DNA from: Hirundichthys speculiger
Lineage: Eukaryota; Chordata; Actinopteri; Beloniformes; Exocoetidae
Length of the DNA stretch: 64,000 bases
Direction of reading: 5' to 3'
NCBI GenBank assembly: GCA_018398805.1
Contig: JAGFBZ010000863.1
Coordinates: 1,676,501-1,740,500, forward strand
Shown here: positions 46,324 to 55,938 of the stretch, piece by piece
Layout of the letters: each line of letters opens with the position of its first letter
Numbering within the stretch: the first letter of the stretch is position 1
Translations under genes and position numbers: made by a program
Notes under the pieces: generated by a model
Databases searched by the model: none
What the model was told of the DNA's origin: nothing
What the model saw: only the letters and a program-made list of their open reading frames with translations

Positions 46324-47658
46324 AACACATAAATAAATATCCCTTACACTTACTTTCGAGGGCCAAAGATTGAGGGTTCAGGGCGAGGTTTGAGATTGAG
46401 GGTTAAGGGAGGAATTGGAATTGGCCCATAGTCTCAGATTTAAGAGAACACAGTTTATTGAATCGTACTATACCTGGATCTTAAATAACATGGAAACCTG
46501 ACACATACCTTACCTTCAGTATGGTACCTAATCATTAAAATGTTGGGCAATACAGAACAACTTTATCTCTATAGTAATTGTAGACATTTTTGTTTTTATT
46601 ATTTTTATAAGCTTATTGTCTTCACCATATTTTTATTTTCCCAAAATGATATCTGAAGAATGGGGGTCGTCTTATAATCAGAGTCATCCTATATTCAGGC
46701 CAATACAGTACATCTTGTTGTTAAACTAACGTGCAGCAGAAGGCCATGATCATGAAAGTTGTTTTTTTGTGTTTGCAAATTAAGACCCATTGTGTTCAGC
46801 TGTAAGCATTCAGCTTCCATTCAAAAATACAGCAGTTGCAATATCTTGTAAGCTGTTTCACAGCCACTGCATCCTCATGCAAGTGTTTCCCCCTACCTCT
46901 GTGTCAGTGTCTTTCTGTTAATTCCACCGGAATTGTCCAATTGCAGACGTCCTTTTGTTCTATGCCATCACAGTGGGGGGAGCACTACTCCAACTTTGAT
47001 CAGAGGAATCTGCAAAGCAATTCAAAAACACATCCCAGCATGATATATTTCCACCAAATTGTATTAAAAGTAATTAAAAGGCCACTCTCTTAGACATGGC
47101 TCTCATTACTACGGTGAATAATTCAAGTTGCTGGGGGAAATAGAGAGGAAACAGGCATCTGCAACTCGTGGAGCAGTCCTGTAAATATGTTCTTCATATA
47201 CAACTGATATAATGCCTTGGGACATCATGTTAATACTAATTACAAAAATGAAAAAAAAAAAAAAAAGTATAGCATCACCGTGAAAGCATGTTAACAGTGT
47301 GATACTTATGTTTACTGTAAGTTCAACTTCAGCACCTGCCGCTGACTGTAGCTGATACATGATGTGTAATATTCTCCTGAGTGAAACGCTTTATGAAAGC
47401 TGATGGAGTGTTGACAAGCCCAGAATAGATGGGGAACAGTCTCTGGGTGGAGCTTTGAGAAGGATCAGCTAATGTCAAAATCCCTTTTAAAATTTTATGT
47501 AGATTTTATAGGATATAAACAGAAAATATAGTAATAATATGTACACAAAATAAAAAAAAACACAATGTTTTGAACAGAAGGACTCTACAAGCCAAAGTCA
47601 GTATTTAGTGTGACCTCTCTCATGACCAAACACCTATTGAACTAATTTTAAAGACACT
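46322..47658. other. non-coding stretch; short DNA-repeat fragment
   Basis: GGGGTCGTCTTATAATCAGAG, TCATCCTATATTCAGGCC and AATACAGTA at 46662-46711 resemble the terminus of a dispersed fish DNA repeat (the GTCGTCTTATATTC type). A CTTTATTTTCG-type companion end was not found. Poly-A at 47250-47266. No gene. Confidence 0.4.
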
Positions 47659-48553
47659 GGGCCCGGTCTTCCGCCAGATCTGCTAAAGACGCTATTAAGT
47701 GATAGCGGGTAGCAGGAGGGGCGTTCACCCGCAAAAAAAGCAGTCCTCCACCCTTGCTAAACCCGCTATCTCACTTGTGCTGCCCGCTACATTGTGCATA
47801 GGAGTGGTTAGGGTGTTCCACCTGTTAAACCAATCAGTGTGTCAGTAGCCATTGTCTTTAAGAGCAGGTTGCGGTACCCGCAAACTGCTATGGAGTGTCT
47901 TTACATTCAGATCAGAGCGCAGTTCGTCTGAGACTCTGCTGAAGAGCTTCCTCCTCTTCCTTCCTCCTTCTTCTCTGCACTGATATATATATAAATATTT
48001 TTACACAATATTTTTGCACCAACTACCTGAAAGTCCCAGATAGTTGGTGCCCTCCCAGTAAACACGCTCTGGTAGTCTATTGTTTAACTGGTGTTGTGCA
48101 ATAACGCATATAACATGCTCGTTTAGTCATAAAAGGGTTATTACCAACTGTCTTGAGGGACAGCTGTTGATAACCAGAAGGGTATTAACAAAGTTAATAA
48201 AATGAAATGGGGCACCACCTGATAAATCAGGAAAAAGGACTAAACTGCACATCAGTCTGAAAATGGCTGTTGTTCTATGCGTGCCAACCTGTGACCAGGT
48301 GTGGCGCTATAGAGCAACAGAGAAGATGTGAGTCTGAGCACAGACCTCTTCAACCAGCCAATGTTACAAAACTGTGTAAAATAACCACAAACAACTTCTC
48401 CCATTAGAGTATATCAGGATTTATTAACACAAGTATTAAAATGAACAAACACTTGAATCAAGACCCTGATATCTACTACTAAAGGACAACTAAACTAACA
48501 TTAAAAAGGGGAAAAGAGTGTCCATATGTCTGCATGTAAACATGTAACTATAG

Positions 48554-48558
<5 letters not shown>

Positions 48559-48584
<26 letters not shown>
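48559..48584. repeat. (TG)n microsatellite inside the LTR-like insert
   Basis: Thirteen TG units. The inverted copy at 34.3 kb has a short CACACA run at the same place, so the tract is ancestral to the family. Confidence 0.93.
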
Positions 48585-48598
48585 GGGGGAAGGATGTC

Positions 48599-48775
48599 CA
48601 AGATGGCCGCCACGATCACGTGTTATCGTCCCTCACCAAAATGGCCGCCGACTCGCGCAATAGGGCGTCACAAGATGGCAGGCAGATCACGTGGCGCTTT
48701 CGTCCCTAACCAAGATGGCCGCCAACTCGCGCAATATGGCGTCACAAGATGGCGGACGAGACCACGTGTAACTCG
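48599..48775. promoter_or_regulatory. tandem CAARATGGC / CACGTG array
   Basis: About 2.4 copies of a 72-74-bp unit. CAAGATGGC or CAAAATGGC occurs at 48599, 48637, 48671, 48711 and 48745 (spacings 38, 34, 40, 34). CACGTG occurs at 48617, 48688 and 48763, and GCGTCAC at about 48665 and 48740. AAGATGGCGGC is the known YY1 site and CACGTG the E-box bound by USF/MYC-type factors. In the LTR's inferred sense the YY1 motif reads GCCATCTTG, its usual orientation near start sites. Duplicated enhancer units are common in LTRs; binding is inferred, not shown. Confidence 0.55.
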
Positions 48776-49864
48776 TCAGATGATTGTACATAGGAAGAGG
48801 AAAGAAAAGGCAGAATGAAATCAACAACGCAAAGGTGATTCCTAACCACCGATGCTGTGATCGCTCTGAGGATTTCCACAGGAGGGAGAGTGTGAAGCAG
48901 AAGTCCACGCTTTCGTCCTGAACGTTTGGAAATCGGGCCGCGATCGCTCCCAAAAGCCCAAAAAGATGCCAAAAGATCAACGGCGTTTTAGAATCCGGGG
49001 AAGATGATTGGTATGAGTACGGCTGAGCTGTTGTTGGTTTACGCTCCGTGGGTGGTTGCAAGAGCGGCTCTCCTTGTCCTGGCTCTCTCGGCTTTCGTGA
49101 AGGTATAGGTTGCGGCGTCTCAGCAGAACCGGGTCCTAGAGGGTGCGCATGGAGCCGTTAGGTCTTCCCGTAAAGGCACCGTGCCTCATTCGCACCGATG
49201 TGCGCGGGTCACCCGTGGTGCTGGCTGGACGGGGCGCGTAAACCGGTCTTCCTTACTGGTGGCTGACTAGCGAGCCGTTGGATGGCCTCGCGGTTGCTGG
49301 CTGGAAGCAGTGATGGGCTGGGGTAGGACCGAGAAAGGATGCTTTGGGTCGTGCGGAGTAGATCCGAGCAGGAGAGCAGAGGGAGCAAGAAGGGCTTATC
49401 TTGAGTCACGTGGAGACTCTCCAGCAGGAGAGCCGAGGAGCAGGGAAAGACCAAAAGAGCGTGAGCTGTTTGCGCTCACAGTATTTAAACGGCGGGTCTG
49501 CGATCCGCCTTCGTTTGGGAACCCCGCTGTGAGAAAAGGGGTCCCCAGCCAGTGAGACCTCACGTTCACACCTAGGTGTGAAAATGAAACCACCAGGCAT
49601 GCTGGGGATTTGAGTTTTATGATTCCCTTTTGTCCTTCTTTGTCTCAGAAAACCATGCGGTCTCTGTAACACATGGTGTGGCCCAACACTGGTGAGCAAG
49701 CCATTTAAGACAATCTGCCATTTTCTCAGGGGTTCAACTGAGGCCAAAGCATGGTTTCTATACAAGAGTTATTTCGAGAGGTAGAGCTGTTTGTGCACGT
49801 TGACCTCTGACCAGGTGGACACGCATTGATGCTTTCTGGATGCGCTCTTGTACGGCAACATGCA

Positions 49865-49893
49865 GGTAGCGGGTGGTTTGACCACCCGCTACC
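49865..49893. repeat. perfect 13-bp hairpin in element B
   Basis: GGTAGCGGGTGGT, a TTG loop and ACCACCCGCTACC. Element A lacks it: there CAACATGC is followed almost directly by GAGACCCTAAATC. Either B gained the palindrome or A lost it cleanly. Confidence 0.9.
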
Positions 49894-50304
49894 CGCGACC
49901 CTAAATCCGCGATGACAAGATACTGAGTTTGTGGAAAGGCCAAAAGACACGCCCATTGCCACACCTACAAAGTGAGTAAGGGACTCAGCATAATGGGTAA
50001 GGGCTTTAGCGAGCGGAAGATTGCGTTAGCAGTTAGCGGAGGTTCCTATACCCGCCATTTGTAGGTAGCGTCTAGCGTTAACAGGTAAGGGGAAGTGTAC
50101 GATCAGGGCACTGTCCCATACAGATGTCTGCAATGATATTAAGCAGGTTTCTATTGTATTTAGGTTTAAGATATCCAAGTTCCTGTATTTACTTTCTGTA
50201 TGCTAAAGAGAATGGAAAATCAACATGGAAGATGAAAAGGAACTATATTTTGCAAAAAAAAACTATATACAGAGACAGAGAATTAGAAGACTGTGTTTAT
50301 AAAA

Positions 50305-50535
50305 GACATGGTCAAATGTTTTCTCTATGCTCCATCTAGGACCCTAACTTCTCCAGTGTTCTACAGCCAGGATGGAACCCGTATTGTTACTCCTGAGTCG
50401 GAACATTGACTATCGATGGGACTCTCTTCTCTACCACCCCTGCACAGACCGTACAAGCGAGGCTGAGGAATGTGATTCCCCTGCAGTTGGAACATGTCCT
50501 CTTGTCCCTCGACCGAGAGGTGCATGAAAACGACC
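50305..50535 (-). pseudogene. Rex3 fragment
   Basis: ACATGGTCAAATG, then CTACAGCCAGGATGGAACCCG, ACCACCCCTGCACAGACCGTACAAGCGAGGCTGAGGAATGTGATTCCC and GTTGGAACATGTCC in this order match the antisense of the Rex3 RT core just 5' of the piece at 39.9-40.3 kb. The two overlap slightly (GACATGGTCAAATG against GACATGATCAAGTG at 40264), so this is a separate copy, not the displaced remainder of the other. Confidence 0.65.
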
Positions 50536-50538
50536 ATC

Positions 50539-51649
50539 TCTATTCAGTTCAACTAAACTTTATTTATAGTCATTTTATTTTAGCACCCATTATAATACAA
50601 ACTGTCTCAGCACTTTTCAGAGACTCAGGGCATGACTCTGGAGCAAAAATACTGTGAAGTATTTTTGCTCAGGGGTCATACAGGCTCCCAGTGGGTGGAT
50701 AATTAATAATCCCACTCCAGCTCGACGCCCCACACCCACACCACATTAGCCTCTCAACCTCATGGATAACCTCGGGTTCGTTCCCCATGCCTTCAGCTGC
50801 TAGCGGACACAAACAGTCCTTCCTGCAGGTGGTGGGCACACAGGAGGGCTGATCCAGATTACTGGTTCAGGCTGTACCTAGCCGGAGCCCCATGGGCGAA
50901 GGCCTGGCCACCAAACTCTCACCTCCAGGGTGGGACCTCAGTAACCCTGGCTAAGGTGAGAGACACTCATTGATGTAACTCCAAAATAAAAATATATGTA
51001 GGTAAATAAATACAGTTTGTTTTTTGTTTTCATTTGTACAAATATTTGCTTGTCTACACATGATAAGAAGCTCTGCATTTGAAGCTGTAAACCTGCACTT
51101 CAAAAAAGCTGTAGGTGCATCCATACATCATCTGCTTATATTGTCATGCACCAGCGTGTCTAAAAACCTCAAAGTCATAAACCTTCCAGGATATGTTCTT
51201 CAAACAATGTTTGAATTTATCAATAATTCCAGCAGCTGGTGATTTCAGGCAGGTAATGCTATAGTCGCAGTCAACCTAGCTAATTACCAATTGTGATAGT
51301 GAAACTCAAAATCTTTTGCTTCTTAGAGTCATGTAGCAGATGGATTATACATGTTTCACTAATTTTGGGCTAATCACAATTTTAATGACTTTAAATTTGA
51401 TAAGAATGTTTTTTTCTGACACATTTCACTTCTCATGCTACGTGGATTCAAACTAATCTGCACTGTATTCAGAGAAGAACTCAGTTTGTAGGGTAATGAT
51501 TAGATTTTGGAGTGTTTTTGCAGGAGTGACATTGTGGTTGTAGACAATACATTTGTGAATAATATAGTCTGACTGAATGAGCATCAAAATATAGTCATTA
51601 CTAAATAATTGTACAGTTTGCATTTACTGCTGAAGGTTTCATGTATTTA
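50539..51649. other. interspersed-repeat fragment and unresolved sequence
   Basis: 50539-50660 (TTCAGTTCAACTAAACTTTA, then CTGTCTCAGCACTTTTCAGAG) resembles the opening of the repeat at 584-890. AGTATTTTTGCTC after GAGCAAAAATACT forms a perfect inverted repeat at 50639-50670. 50700-50970 is GC-richer, with AGGTGGTGGGCACACAGGAGG and CCAGGGTGGGACCTC blocks, probably another degraded retroelement piece. From 50971 nothing is recognised. Confidence 0.4.
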
Positions 51650-52720
51650 GGAATTCAAATAAAATGTTTGTATCTTTTTCAGTCCATCGCGCTCCCTCTT
51701 CTGGCAATCGTCTACTTCTACACTGAAGAAATACTTTCCCATATTTATATGGAGCAGTAAATGTACAAGCCTGCGTCCTTTTCTGCAGTACCTTCCATAT
51801 GACTGTGGCAGCTTTAGACTGCCCAATATGAAACATATAACAATATATTACTGGGCTGCCCAACTCTTGCTTCTGTGTTACAGAACTTAGTTCTGGATGA
51901 ACAGAGAAAACTATTCATTGCCAATGCAGCAGTACAGCAAACTACCAGAAATCAGAAATACTCTAAATCTTTTTTTTTTTTACAAAAATAAATTTCTAAA
52001 GAAATCGTTTTGGGACCAAACTCACTCCTTTCTAACTGAGTCTCTCAAACTTTCATGATTCTCACCCATCTGGGGGAACCATAATTTCAAACCAGCAAGA
52101 GCTGACATGGGATTCAAATATTGGAGCGAAAAAAGGCTAAATAAGATCAAACACCTGTGCAGTGAGGATATTTTAATGTCTTGAAAAATTCCTGGATAAT
52201 TATAATCTTCCCCAGAAACATTTTTTTAAATACCTGCAAATAAGACATTTTATAAAAAGACAAATTAAGTCAACATCAGAACCATTACTGTATACTATAG
52301 AAAGCATCACAATTCATAACAAAGATCTTCTGTCAAAGTTTTATGCTGCGCTGTTGGCAGGTTCTAAAGATAATTATCTTTATTTTTGTCTGCAGTTCTG
52401 ATTTCCAAACAGAAATCTCTGCAGAGCACTGGAAGAGGGCATGTCTTGTAGTCCAAACTCAAACGATTGACACCAGGTTCAGACTGCTGCAGTATAAATG
52501 GTGATTTAGAATATAGGTCACTCCTGTAAAGCTGCATAGTTTTAACACTACCATTTCTGTTAGTTGTATAAAGAGTAATAAGCACTTTATTACATTGTAT
52601 GTGGAACTGAGAAAATTCAGAACTCTTGGAAAGAAATCCTTAAGATAATTTCTAGATTAATAGAATGCGTTATCTCTGTAGATGCAAAGCTGTGTATTTT
52701 GCACATCTTCCCTGAGCAGT
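51650..52720 (+). pseudogene. L1-clade ORF2 C-terminal relic
   Basis: Top-strand translation gives TLKKYFPIFIWSSKC (about 51723-51764), LPYDCGSFRLPNMKH with YYWAAQL (to 51860), then in another frame NYNLPQKHFFKYLQIRHFI (about 52198-52254) and EISAEHWKRACLVVQTQTIDTRFRLLQYKW (about 52408-52500). These are, in order, the conserved post-RT blocks of L1/Tx1-type ORF2 proteins (the F-IWN, GGL-LPN, YY-A-QL, F-YLQIRHF and R-LLQYK motifs). Endonuclease and RT are absent, frameshifts separate the blocks and the 3' end is unclear. Confidence 0.82.
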
Positions 52721-53421
52721 TTTAAGTAACTGCAAAGAAAAGAAAAATGTAAAAAGGTTGCTTGTTGCAAGCAACTGTGTTTTTTTTTTTTTTTTAAATG
52801 GAAAGACATTTAAGGAAGTATGCCTATCAGTTGATAAAAGAAATGTCTTGTAACCTTGCATTGAAAAAAATGGACTTTTCAGGATAAAGGAAAGTTTGAA
52901 GACTTTTATAAGAGCATAAGTGTAAGATAATTGTTCATCAGCTGCAATTCATTTTTGTTATCGATATTAGTACTCACTCAAGCTGAACCCTTCCAAGTGC
53001 ATAAAGAGTTTGTAAGACTGCTATGAGAAATATTGCTAAGTGGTTTAAAAGTAAATCGAGAAAATGCCATTGTGGTTGGGACATCCATTGGGGTTCAGGG
53101 AAAGGCTAAATTAAGATGTAGTCATTGAAGTTTGTTGATTTTCAGAAATGACTGCAAGCTAAATCCCACATAACTGAAAGTAATTCTGCAGCAGGGCTGT
53201 GATAGAAGTTAGAGCTCACTTTATCTAGCTGTAATGAAGATCACAACACAGATTCTGATTATTCAGAAGTCATTCAGAATGGCTTAGAGCCAGATGATAC
53301 AGACATAATGTGCTGTTTTAAAATGCCATGACAGTAACATATCTTTTTCTTCTAGAAAATGCCAGTGACTGGTTTTGAATGTGGATTTGGGAAAGGTAGC
53401 TTTTTTCTTCTCATGCCAGAA
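52721..53421. other. non-coding spacer
   Basis: A T run at 52780-52795; nothing else recognised. Confidence 0.4.
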
Positions 53422-53760
53422 CTACAGTCATGGAAAAAATTATTAGACCACCATTTTTTCTTCACTTTCTTGTTCATTTTAATACCTGGTACCACTAAAC
53501 ATCATCATGTGACTAAAACAGACAGAAAAGAAAACACTGAATGCATAAAAGCAGTGTTTTTGGCTGTACAACACCATAAATATTGATGTAAAAACTTAAG
53601 TGATTTAGGTTATAATCAAGAAAACCATGGAAAATGGTAAGATATCAGCTCTTAAATAAAACTCTTATGAGCAATCTTTGTGGTTATCGTTATATTTTTC
53701 CAAACAAATGTACCTTTAGTTGTACCAGGCATTAAAATGAACAAGAAACTGAAGAAAGTA
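53422..53760. mobile_element. Tc1-derived MITE, right end truncated
   Basis: The left end, TA then CAGTCATGGAAAAAATTATTAGACCACC in pieces, is a Tc1-type terminus. TTTCTTGTTCATTTTAATACC at 53467-53487 is repeated inverted at about 53728-53748 (GGCATTAAAATGAACAAG). Between them are only subterminal sequences; the transposase is gone. The right terminus stops short of the expected TAATTTTTTCCATGACTG end. Confidence 0.7.
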
Positions 53761-54269
53761 GTAGTAGAAGAAAGAGTATTTTGTTGGAACGTATTTCCGG
53801 ACCATTACACCCTACTTTCACCCCAGAGGGCAGAATGAACAGTTAAACTGTTCTGCCTCCATGCATTTCATCAAGCACAGTGAGGAGGACCGAAGGTACT
53901 ACAGAGGTGTAACAAACATGCTGTATCGAATGGGGCTAGAATAACCCGTGTTTGAATTAAATTAAAGCACTGGCATTACAAAGTTTGAATGTATTCCTTG
54001 AGAAAGACGATAATTTGAAAATCGGGATGCACAAGTTGGATACTTTATTTTTGAGGTTTTCTTTTACAGTGTCTGACTAGTTATTGTTACTGTAAAGGTA
54101 AAACAAATTTAAAGAAAAGAAAATCACGTATCCCTTGACTTGAAAATAGGAAAAAAGGCATATAACCATAGCTCATCATAAGTACAGGAATACAGGAAAC
54201 AACCAAAGCTCTTCATACCAGTTAACTTCAGTTTGAGAATACTTATTATTCCTCAAATAGAAATTAATT
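53761..54269. other. non-coding spacer
   Basis: No recognised feature. Confidence 0.35.
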
Positions 54270-54857
54270 GTTGACGTAGTTGTCAGTATTTAGGTCTCTT
54301 CAAAGTTTCATTGCCATCAACAGGAAAGATCTTCTGTAGCGGTCTGTGTTGCTTACTTACTCTGTTGCTGAATCTGTGCACAGTATAGAGCAGGGGTGTC
54401 AGACTCATTTTCACTGAGGGCCACATCAGCCTCATGGTTGCCCTCAAAGGGCCAGATTGACAGCGTGAATGTAACAAAATGCAATGTAATTCAAAATAAA
54501 TTAAACTACACTTGAATATATTTTTAAATTTTTAAACGGTTTCTGTATTTATTATGTATTCAAGTTTCAAATATTTAAATCATTATTATATTGAACTCAG
54601 ATTTTGTGGTTGTAAACCTGCTCTTGTACAGGTGATGCTTAACCTTTGTGTCGTGTTCGTTTCTACCCCCTTACTTTAGTGCTCCCGGTCAAATTTGACT
54701 GGCCTGTTTTAACTGCTCCTACATTAACAGAAAAACCACTGATTAACACCAAATTTTATTTAACTCCTTTTTAAGCTGTAAACAATGTCTTAGACCAGTG
54801 GTTTATATGAATTACTGCAGTGAATATACATAAAATAGACACAGAAATAGACATTCA

Positions 54858-55195
54858 CATTCAGTATCGGACAGCTCCCACCACTACTCCAGGCTGTGGG
54901 AGCTGTCCGGTGCTGAATGTGAATATTCAGCAGCGGACACCTCCCAAAGCCTGGAGTAATGGTGGGAGCTGTTCAGTGCTGAACATTCATGTTCAGCGCC
55001 GGAAGCTCCCAAAGCCCAGAGCAGTGGTGGGAGCTGTCCGGTACTGAACATTCGACAGCTCCCACCACTGCTCCGGGCTGTGGGAGCTGTCTGGTGCTGA
55101 ATGTGAATTTTCAGTACCGGACAGCTCCCAAAGCCTGGAGTAGTGGTGGGAGCTCCCAAAGCCTGGAGTAGTGGTGGGAGCTCCCAAAGCCTGAT
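54858..55195. repeat. hairpin-rich minisatellite inside the piggyBac
   Basis: Repeats built from a GGTGGGAGCTGTCCGGTGCTGAA-type unit appear in both orientations: GACAGCTCCCACCACT against AGTGGTGGGAGCTGTC, with AAAGCCTGGAGTAGTGG and its inverse between. The last two units (55129-55195) are direct copies of about 32 bp (GGTGGGAGCTCCCAAAGCCTG). Alternating orientation allows several alternative stems. The array is open on both strands, which is why long frames cross it; the encoded peptides (rich in Ser, Pro and Trp) are not conserved transposase. Confidence 0.85.
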
Positions 55196-55450
55196 AGGCT
55201 CCTGGATGGATGAATACCAGAGCAAATTGCCATCCTTGGACTGGAATATCACAGGTGCCTCTTCCTCAGGTGTGTCTTCCTCTGGAGCCTCTTCCTCGCC
55301 ATCTGTTGATTGGTCGGTCTCACAATGGTCTGGAACAAAATCAGGATCAATGTTGTCTTCTATTTCAGAGACACCGTCCTCTATTTCTGGTTGAACTTCA
55401 ATCCCCTGTTCATGAGGTTGAAATAAAAAGGTCCAGAGCTTCTCTGACAA
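55190..55450 (-). pseudogene. piggyBac transposase N-terminus
   Basis: A Met-initiated bottom-strand frame (start at 55450) of about 87 residues before the minisatellite. It is strongly acidic (IEDGVSEIEDNIDPDFVP, then STDGEEEAPEEDTPEEEAP) and followed by SKDGNLLWYSS. An acidic leader followed by a K-D-G-x-x-W motif is what I expect at the start of fish piggyBac transposases. The frame then runs into the repeat array instead of the catalytic domain, so it is a remnant. Confidence 0.65.
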
Positions 55451-55561
55451 GAAATCATCTGATCGGGCGCCTAGTCAATGTGTTTATAGTAAAATCAGGG
55501 CAGTGCACACAAAAAAAAACTATATATATAGGGGTCATATCATATAGATATGATACATTTT

Positions 55562-55870
55562 GTATCGGAAAGTTCGGTTCACGTGGGGGGATGGTCACAT
55601 AAGCCATGGAAAGAGACGGTTCCCATAACAAACACCTAATTGTTGACTTTGAAATGTGGAACAAGTGTTAGTGTTATATATTTATTTTGGAAAGTGCGGT
55701 TCACGTGGGGGGATGGGCACATAAGCCTGGGAAAGAGACAGGTTCTCATAACAAACACCTAATTGTTGACTTTGAAATGTGGAACAAGTGTTAGTGTTAT
55801 ACATTTAGTTTGGAAAGTGTGGTTCATGTGGGGGGATGGGCACATAAGCACAGGAATGAGGTGGGAAGAG
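55562..55870. repeat. 122-123-bp direct tandem repeat
   Basis: Two full copies and a partial third of a unit containing CGGTTCACGTGGGGGGATGG (starts at 55575, 55697 and 55820), AAACACCTAATTGTTGACTT and GGAACAAGTGTTAGTGTTAT. A decayed TTCACGTGGGG follows at about 55900. Each unit holds CACGTG or CATGTG. It lies upstream of the transposase start, where promoter and binding sites would be expected. Confidence 0.9.
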
Positions 55871-55917
55871 GAGACACCTATTTGTTCAGTCTGAAAGGGG
55901 TTCACGTGGGGTGGGGT

Positions 55918-55938
55918 GGTGTGTGTGTGTGTGTGTGT
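55918..55938. repeat. (GT)n microsatellite
   Basis: Ten GT units at the end of the tandem-repeat region. Confidence 0.93.

Larger units (their letters stand above)
48092..49736 (-). mobile_element. LTR-like insertion (probable solo LTR)
   Basis: Begins TGTTGTGCAATAACG and ends GGGGTTCA, so TG...CA in either sense. It is flanked by ACTGG (48087-48091) and ACTGA (49737-49741), a 4-of-5 match, and it interrupts sequence that is continuous in element A (TTTAACTGG then GGCAAGG). Sense is probably bottom strand: AATAAA lies at 48425-48420 and a TTTAAATA promoter-like box at about 49489-49483. No gag, pol or env frame is present. At 1645 bp it is long for an LTR and CpG-dense from 48600 to 49560, unlike its neighbours. 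The AATAAA half is repeated inverted at 34.2-34.7 kb. Alternative: an unrelated long DNA insertion. Confidence 0.6.
47659..50109. mobile_element. DNA element B, copy of element A split by an LTR
   Basis: Ends GGGCCCGGTC and, reverse complemented, GCCCTGATC, flanked by ACT at 47656-47658 and 50110-50112. Sequence 47659-47850 parallels 38490-38687 (CAGATCTGCTAAAG, GATAGCGGGTAG, CACCTGTTAAACCAATCAGTG), and 48025-48090 plus 49742-50109 parallels 39380-39772 (CTGAAAGTCCCAGATAGTTGG, GCCATTGCCACACCTA, GTTAACAGGTAAGGGGAAGTG). Without the 1645-bp LTR-like insert it is about 0.8 kb. Between the shared blocks B has its own AT-rich segment (about 47865-48025), whereas A has a different insert. No transposase frame is seen. 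Confidence 0.68.

Noticed and set aside
39860..50535. A single Rex3 split by a 10-kb insertion between 40345 and 50305
   Set aside because: The two pieces overlap in the GACATGRTCAARTG block, so they are separate copies rather than one interrupted copy.
54884..55450. 188-codon bottom-strand frame as an intact gene
   Set aside because: Only the first part resembles piggyBac transposase; the rest is the minisatellite read through.
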